Source of the DNA: an uncultured Allomuricauda sp.
Lineage (GTDB): Bacteria; Bacteroidota; Bacteroidia; Flavobacteriales; Flavobacteriaceae
Reading direction: 5' to 3'
Length of the DNA stretch: 64,000 nucleotides
Assembly: GCF_947495325.1 (NCBI RefSeq)
Contig: NZ_CANLYK010000003.1
Span: forward strand, 62,001-126,000
The notes beneath the pieces were generated by a model, which saw nothing but the letters and a program-made list of their open reading frames with translations, was not told the origin of the DNA and made no database searches. This document shows positions 58,232 to 64,000 of the stretch, in pieces. Within the stretch, counting starts at the first letter, position 1; every line of letters starts with the position of its first letter. The translations under genes and the position numbers were made by a program.

Positions 58232-59773
58232 TTATGATCTTTGGTAGTCATAAAAAGTTCTGGACATTTTTTCCAGTTTTTGCTTGATTACTGGTTTACT
58301 GACAGATGAAAAACCCATTACCAATCCTTTTTCCTTTTCGTTTCTCAAAAAGTACTTGCTATATGGAAAAGATACAATTCCCGCATCCATCAATACCTTG
58401 GTAATCTCAATATCATTCATTTCAGCCGGAAGTCTGGCCATAAGATGAAGGCCTTGGTTGGCAGGTTGAATTTTTATGTTTTTGTCAAAAAGATTTTGAA
58501 ACTGATCTACAAAAAATAGCTTACGCTCATTAACAACTTGAATGACTTTTCTTAAATGCTGATTAATATAGTCCTTCTCAATAAAATCTGACATGACCTT
58601 TTGGGTAACCGGAGAGATAAATCGAAAGGATTGTTCAAACATGGCTTTAATGCTATCCACAAAATGTGGAGGTGCAATTAAATACCCCAATCTTATTGAA
58701 GGATGCAAGATTTTATTAAACGTTCCCTGATAAAAAACCCGATGCCCCTTATCCAAACCAAATATGGAGGTAATTGGACTTTCCCAGTTGCTAAATTCAT
58801 TATCATAATCGTCTTCAATAATCATCATCTTATTTTCCTTGGCCCAATCCAAAAGTTCCAATCTCCTTTTTAAACTCATTTGAACACCCGTGGGATATTG
58901 ATTTGAAGGGGTAGTATAAATCAACTTCCCTTTCTTAAGTTTAACTTTATCCAAGCTTGATATTGATAGTCCTTCTGAATCGATTTGAGTTGGAATAACC
59001 CTAGCTTTCAAACTTTTAAAAACAGCAAGCGCATTTGCATATGTAGGGTTTTCAACAACTACTTCATCGTCTGCATTTATAAGTAAATCCCCTATAATGG
59101 ATAGGGAATGTAATGAGCCCGTAACTATGATAATCTGGGAATAATCGCATTGTATATTCCTGTAGAGTTTTAAATAATCCGCTATATTTTTTCTTAAACA
59201 GTCTAAACCAAGTGTATGCTTATAGGACATATCGGAATATTTGATATCCCTCCAATAGTTATTGGTCAACTTTTGCCATTGTCTTACCGGAAAGACATCT
59301 AAAGGTGGCAAACCTGGTCTAAAAGCAATGCCCCGCTCATGCCCTCTGTTCATTAAGGTGACATTGGCACTAAATTGAGTTGCCCTTTCTGAAATATCGG
59401 GGTACTTCGTTACTTCCTTTTGGGTTCTTAGACTATACTTTATTTTCTTGTTCCTTATATCATTTACATAAAATCCAGAACCCTGCACTGAATAAACGTA
59501 ATTTTCCAAACACAATATTTCATAGGCCTTCACTACCGTGCTTCGCGATAAGCCCATATCCTGGGCGAGCAATCGGGTTGGGGGTAACTGATATCCTTGC
59601 ACCAGTTTTTTTTTGTTGATGGCGTTTATGAAGGAGTTTGACAGTTTCACATAGAGACTTTGTCCCCCTTCCGTTGAACTAAAGCCATGTGAAATAAGTA
59701 AGCTGTTAAGTTTGGTCTTCAAAATTGAAACGCTGTAAAAAATAAAATTGGTATGGGAAAGGTAGAAAAACAT
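58232..59773 (-). CDS. MocR-family (GntR wHTH plus aminotransferase I) transcriptional regulator
   Basis: LPPTRLLAQDMGLSRSTVVKAYEIL wHTH; PLP Lys context QGTFNKILHPSIRLGYLIAP. Confidence 0.92.
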   Translation of the reverse strand: MFFYLSHTNFIFYSVSILKTKLNSLLISHGFSSTEGGQSLYVKLSNSFINAINKKKLVQGYQLPPTRLLAQDMGLSRSTVVKAYEILCLENYVYSVQGSGFYVNDIRNKKIKYSLRTQKEVTKYPDISERATQFSANVTLMNRGHERGIAFRPGLPPLDVFPVRQWQKLTNNYWRDIKYSDMSYKHTLGLDCLRKNIADYLKLYRNIQCDYSQIIIVTGSLHSLSIIGDLLINADDEVVVENPTYANALAVFKSLKARVIPTQIDSEGLSISSLDKVKLKKGKLIYTTPSNQYPTGVQMSLKRRLELLDWAKENKMMIIEDDYDNEFSNWESPITSIFGLDKGHRVFYQGTFNKILHPSIRLGYLIAPPHFVDSIKAMFEQSFRFISPVTQKVMSDFIEKDYINQHLRKVIQVVNERKLFFVDQFQNLFDKNIKIQPANQGLHLMARLPAEMNDIEITKVLMDAGIVSFPYSKYFLRNEKEKGLVMGFSSVSKPVIKQKLEKMSRTFYDYQRS

Positions 59774-59985
59774 TTCATAATATTGATTTGGTCATTTAAA
59801 TAACTAAATATTAAATATTTAATTGAAAATAATGATTCAAATAACCCAAATCGATTGAATTCCTTTTGACAATAAAATAGAGGCTTAACTTTTAGAAAAA
59901 AGACTCTAAAACCCTTACCTGCCTATGTTGGTCACAATGCACCCGGATACCCATTGCAAATGCAACATATACTTTCATTCTTACT

Positions 59986-60858
59986 ATGAATAATTATCCT
60001 GAAAACGTATACATAAATGGAAAAATAGTTCCTCATGAAGAAGCTAAAATCTCCATTTTTGATAGAGGTTTTTTATTTGGAGATGGTGTATATGAAGTAA
60101 TGGTTCAAATTGGCAAAAACTTTTTTTATGGCGAAGAACATCTGGATAGACTTGCGGGGTGTCTTAAAAAAATAGGTTTGGATTTTAATGTCTCTACACT
60201 ACTTAAAGAAATTGAAAATTTATTGCTTGCATCAAAATTAGATGATAAAAGTTGCATGGTATACATTCAAATTACAAGAGGAATTGCCATTAGGTCACAT
60301 GCATTTCCAAAAGCTCCACAACCAACAATTGTAATGTATGCAGTTCCATTCACATTGCCAGACATTAACCAAAAGAGTATTGCCACGGTTACTACTGTTG
60401 ACAATAGATGGCACCGATGCGATATTAAAACCACTTCCCTACTGGGAAATGTAATGGCAAACAATCTGGCAGCTGAGCAAGAAATGTACGAATCAATTTT
60501 TATACGAAATGGAAGTGTAACAGAAGCATCCCATAGCAATGTTTTTTTTGTGAAAGACAGGGTTGTTTATACCCACCCTGCCAACGCATACATATTGAAT
60601 GGTATTACGAGACAGATTGTTATACAGTTATGTGAAAAGCTTGAAATAGAGATTAAAGAAGATGCAATTCCAGCGGAAAATATCAGTAAAATGGATGAGG
60701 CTTTTCTAACGGGCACCGCTACGCAAATAGCATCCATTGGTAGTATTGACGGTCATTTTTATACTTCTGATGGAACTATTGGCCCCATCACACAAAGACT
60801 TCAAAATGCTTTTTTAGGATTAAAACAAAATCTGAACAGAAAATCCATAACCATTTAG
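59986..60858 (+). CDS. Class-IV aminotransferase, D-amino-acid aminotransferase-like
   Basis: DRGFLFGDGVYEV; CDIKTTSLLGNVMANNLAAEQ (PLP Lys); FLTGTATQIASI. Confidence 0.88.
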   Translation: MNNYPENVYINGKIVPHEEAKISIFDRGFLFGDGVYEVMVQIGKNFFYGEEHLDRLAGCLKKIGLDFNVSTLLKEIENLLLASKLDDKSCMVYIQITRGIAIRSHAFPKAPQPTIVMYAVPFTLPDINQKSIATVTTVDNRWHRCDIKTTSLLGNVMANNLAAEQEMYESIFIRNGSVTEASHSNVFFVKDRVVYTHPANAYILNGITRQIVIQLCEKLEIEIKEDAIPAENISKMDEAFLTGTATQIASIGSIDGHFYTSDGTIGPITQRLQNAFLGLKQNLNRKSITI

Positions 60859-60913
60859 CACTACTTTTATGAATGGGAAGCTCTAATATGTTTATGAACC
60901 AAAACTAAATTCA

Positions 60914-62206
60914 ATGAAAATAATCAACCTTGCGAGTATCCTAATTGTATTGATAACCAATATTCATTTTGTCCTTGGCCAAGAAATACCTCAACCTGAA
61001 AAATCTTATATAAAGGAGATTAAAAAGCTTGGCGAAAGAAAAGCTGTAAAAGAAGCTTTTGCCATTGTGGATGATATTGAGAACGAAACCAATAAGGATC
61101 TTATCGTATTAACGGAAATTCCTGCCCCACCGTTTAAGGAAAGTGTGAGAGCGGAAAAGTTTAAATCCATGGTTGAAGATGCTGGAGCAGATAAAGTATG
61201 GATTGATGAAATAGGAAACGTAATTGGGTTAAAAAAAGGTTCGGAAGAAGGTAAAGTAGTTGTTTTGGACGCTCACTTGGACACGGTTTTTCCTGAAGAC
61301 ACAGATGTTACTGTCAAACAAAAAGGAGATACCCTCTATGCCCCTGGAATTGGAGATGATACAAGAGGGCTCGCAATGATCATTGCAACTGTAAAAGCAA
61401 TCAAAAAAGCAGAAATAAGAACAAAATCCGATATTTTATTCATCGGATCTGTTGGTGAGGAAGGTTTAGGTGATCTTAGAGGTGTAAAACATCTATTTAA
61501 AAAAGGTAAAACTAAAATTGACTCTTGGATTTCCATAGATGGTGGAAAAATGGGAAGGGTTAACAACGCTGCTTTGGGTTCTGTACGGTACAAAGCCGTT
61601 TTTTCTGGAAAAGGAGGGCATTCTTGGGGCGCATTTGGCTTGGCCAATCCGCATCATGCCTTAGGAGCCTCCATTAAAGAGTTTACTTTACAAGCATCGG
61701 AATTTACTTCAAAAGGCGCAAAAACAAGTTTTAATATTGGCCGTATTGGAGGTGGCACCTCAGTAAATTCCATTCCTTTTGAATCTTGGATGGAAGTAGA
61801 CATGAGATCTATCAGTGCGGAAAGACTCAAACAAATAGATAGCATATTTAAAATATCAATGCGAAAAGCTGTAGATGAATACAACGAATCTGGAGTGAAA
61901 GATTCGATAAAATTAGAACTGGTTAAAATTGGGGATAGACCCTCCGGAGAAACTCCAATTGAGAATGCCCTGGTACAACGGGCAATTGCAGTTTCCAACT
62001 ACTTTAATGCAGAACCAAAACTAACCATTGGGTCCACAAATGCCAATATCCCGATATCAATGGGCATTCCCGCTATAACCATCGGCCGTGGAGGAAAAGG
62101 AGGTTCGGCTCATTCTTTAGGTGAATGGTGGATGAACGACAATGGTGCTGAAGCAATAAAACTGGCTCTGCTACTTACCTTGGCCGAAGCAGGAATATCA
62201 AAATAA
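60914..62206 (+). CDS. M20-family metallopeptidase, exported
   Basis: Signal peptide; VVLDAHLDTVFPED, GIGDDTRGLAM, GSVGEEGLGDLRG, SGKGGHSWGAFG. Confidence 0.9.
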   Translation: MKIINLASILIVLITNIHFVLGQEIPQPEKSYIKEIKKLGERKAVKEAFAIVDDIENETNKDLIVLTEIPAPPFKESVRAEKFKSMVEDAGADKVWIDEIGNVIGLKKGSEEGKVVVLDAHLDTVFPEDTDVTVKQKGDTLYAPGIGDDTRGLAMIIATVKAIKKAEIRTKSDILFIGSVGEEGLGDLRGVKHLFKKGKTKIDSWISIDGGKMGRVNNAALGSVRYKAVFSGKGGHSWGAFGLANPHHALGASIKEFTLQASEFTSKGAKTSFNIGRIGGGTSVNSIPFESWMEVDMRSISAERLKQIDSIFKISMRKAVDEYNESGVKDSIKLELVKIGDRPSGETPIENALVQRAIAVSNYFNAEPKLTIGSTNANIPISMGIPAITIGRGGKGGSAHSLGEWWMNDNGAEAIKLALLLTLAEAGISK

Positions 62207-62217
62207 ATCGGGAATAC

Positions 62218-63798
62218 ATGAAGAATAAAGTAATCTTTCAATTGGTTTTAGTAGCGATTTGTCTTTTTGGTTGTGGCAAACAACCATATGACATTCTTAT
62301 TTTGAATGGAGAAGTTTATGATGGCTCTGGCAATGCTCCTTTTAGTGCCGATATCGCAATCAAAGATTCTGTTATTGTAAACATTGGAGACCTATCCGAA
62401 TTTAAGGCCGTTAGAACAATCGATGCCAAAGGTCTTTCAGTTGCCCCAGGTTTCATAGACATGCATGCCCATTTGGACCCACTTTTGGAGCTTTCAGACT
62501 GTGAAAGCCATATAAGACAGGGGGTTACCACTGCGTTAGGAGGTCCAGATGGTTCCAGTCCTTGGCCCATGAAGTCGTATATGGATACGCTTAAGCAGAT
62601 AGGAATTGGAATGAATGTGGCCTATTTAATCGGACATAATACCGTTCGGAAAAATGTGATGAACCTCGATAACAGAGCGCCTACAGCGCAGGAATTGGAG
62701 GAAATGAAAGCACAGGTACAACAAGCCATGGAAGATGGAGCATATGGCATATCTACAGGTCTCAAATATTTGCCCGGAGCTTTTTCCAAGGTGGAAGAGG
62801 TTATAGACCTTTCAAAGGTAGCCTCTAAAATGGATGGTATTTACACCTCGCATCTAAGAGATGAAGGTCTTGGACTTTTCGATGCTGTGGCGGAAGCGAT
62901 TAGCATCTCCAAAAAGGCGGATATTCCTGTGATACTCACCCATCATAAAGCCATAGGAAAACCAATGTGGGGGAAAAGTACAGTTACATTGGCAATGGTA
63001 GATTCAGCCAGAGCCTCAGGTTTAGATATTAAAATGGACCAGTATCCTTATAGTGCAAGCCATACAGGAATTTCCGTTCTAATTCCGAGTTGGGCAAGGG
63101 CTGGTGGAACTGAAGCTTTTAAGGAAAGAGTGAAAAATGTACAACTTAGAGATAGTATTAAAGCGGGAATAATTTATAATATTCTAAATGATAGAGGTGG
63201 AAACGATTTAACCCGTATTCAATTTGCCAAAGTAAAATGGATGAAGGAGTTGGAAGGTAAAACACTAAAATACTGGTGCGAATTAAGAGGACTTGAACCC
63301 ACTCTAGAGAATGGTGCCGATTTAGTTATAGAAGCTCAAGTCAATGGAGGTGCCTCTTGTATCTATCATGCTATGCATGAAGAGGATGTAGAACGTATCA
63401 TGAAACATCCCCAAACCATGATTGCATCTGATGGCCGGCTCGTGAAACCAGGACAAGGACATCCCCATCCTAGATGGTACGGTACATTCCCAAGGGTACT
63501 GGGGCATTATGTTAGGGAAAAATCAACTATTACCCTTCCTGAAGCAATCTATAAAATGACCTCGCTACCAGCCACCTCACTTGGACTAGCAAATAGAGGG
63601 GCGATTAAAAAAGATATGATGGCGGATATTGTCATTTTTGATTCCAATACTATTATTGATAAATCAACATTTGAGGAGCCCCATCAGTATTCAGAGGGAA
63701 TTCATTATGTTTTGATCAATGGGCAAATTTCCATTGATGAATCAAAATTCAAGGGCTTGAAAGCGGGGAGGGTATTGCGAAAAAATGCTTCAAAATAG
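62218..63798 (+). CDS. N-acyl-D-amino-acid deacylase / D-aminoacylase-like amidohydrolase lipoprotein
   Basis: Lipobox CLFGC; GFIDMHAHLDP; VTTALGGPDGSSPWP; TSHLRDEG; MIASDGRLVKPGQGHPHPRWYGTFPRVLG. Confidence 0.9.
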   Translation: MKNKVIFQLVLVAICLFGCGKQPYDILILNGEVYDGSGNAPFSADIAIKDSVIVNIGDLSEFKAVRTIDAKGLSVAPGFIDMHAHLDPLLELSDCESHIRQGVTTALGGPDGSSPWPMKSYMDTLKQIGIGMNVAYLIGHNTVRKNVMNLDNRAPTAQELEEMKAQVQQAMEDGAYGISTGLKYLPGAFSKVEEVIDLSKVASKMDGIYTSHLRDEGLGLFDAVAEAISISKKADIPVILTHHKAIGKPMWGKSTVTLAMVDSARASGLDIKMDQYPYSASHTGISVLIPSWARAGGTEAFKERVKNVQLRDSIKAGIIYNILNDRGGNDLTRIQFAKVKWMKELEGKTLKYWCELRGLEPTLENGADLVIEAQVNGGASCIYHAMHEEDVERIMKHPQTMIASDGRLVKPGQGHPHPRWYGTFPRVLGHYVREKSTITLPEAIYKMTSLPATSLGLANRGAIKKDMMADIVIFDSNTIIDKSTFEEPHQYSEGIHYVLINGQISIDESKFKGLKAGRVLRKNASK

Positions 63799-63826
63799 CA
63801 TAAAACAGATTTTCTTGTCAACCAAT

Positions 63827-63857
63827 AAAAAAAGGGATGCAAATTGCATCCCTTTTT
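63827..63857. terminator. Bidirectional intrinsic terminator between convergent genes
   Basis: AAAAAAAGGGATGC-AAATT-GCATCCCTTTTT, A- and T-tracts flanking a GC-rich 7-bp stem. Confidence 0.9.
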
Positions 63858-63899
63858 AAAGTGAGAAACTAAGCTAACTCAAATTAACTGCTAACCATT

Positions 63900-64000
63900 T
63901 TATTGATTAACAGGTGTTGGCGTAAACAAATCCGGTATTGGGTTAGGAATGTTACTATTATTATTAATTTCTTCCTGAGCATATAAAAAGCGTTGCGGGT
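63900..64000 (-). CDS. C-terminal fragment of a SusD-like protein (truncated by window edge)
   Basis: Manual translation of the minus strand ends RFLYAQEEINNNSNIPNPIPDLFTPTPVNQ-stop, resembling SusD C-termini; upstream part lies outside the window. Confidence 0.6.
   Translation of the reverse strand, partial: PQRFLYAQEEINNNSNIPNPIPDLFTPTPVNQ

Noticed and set aside
1-64000. Possible mobile elements, CRISPR arrays, tRNAs or rRNAs
   Set aside because: No transposase/integrase motifs, regularly spaced repeats or RNA-gene signatures noticed; subtle tRNAs cannot be excluded without a tool

Overview
The window is from a low-GC Bacteroidota genome, probably a marine Flavobacteriaceae, and is dominated by two adjacent polysaccharide-utilization loci (PULs). 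(1) ~1-14.2 kb is an alginate PUL. One minus-strand operon reads SusC - SusD - two PKD lipoproteins - PL7 lyase; a second reads PL6 - PL17 - KdgF-like cupin. A divergent RraA-family gene follows. Both operons carry a near-identical tandem operator-like motif (TTGGTTTACCAA repeated every 13 bp) that runs into a TAnnTTTG-type -7 promoter box. (2) ~14.2-58 kb is a minus-strand, apparently colinear gene set of ~41.5 kb. It holds SusC/SusD, four GH92, two GH20, two GH29, one GH95, one GH3, one GH130, six S1-type sulfatases, a GHL10-like protein, a CBM9-like protein and an SSS symporter. A LytS-type histidine kinase and LytTR response regulator lie upstream. The content suggests catabolism of a sulfated, fucosylated, mannose/GlcNAc-containing glycan (N-glycan-like), with no classical endo-glycosidase visible. 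(3) ~58-64 kb holds a MocR-type regulator divergent from a D-amino-acid aminotransferase - M20 peptidase - D-aminoacylase operon. That operon ends in a strong bidirectional hairpin facing the 3' end of a truncated SusD gene at the right edge. No rRNA, tRNA, CRISPR array, transposase or phage genes were recognised. All family calls come from reading motifs by eye; no database search was run.
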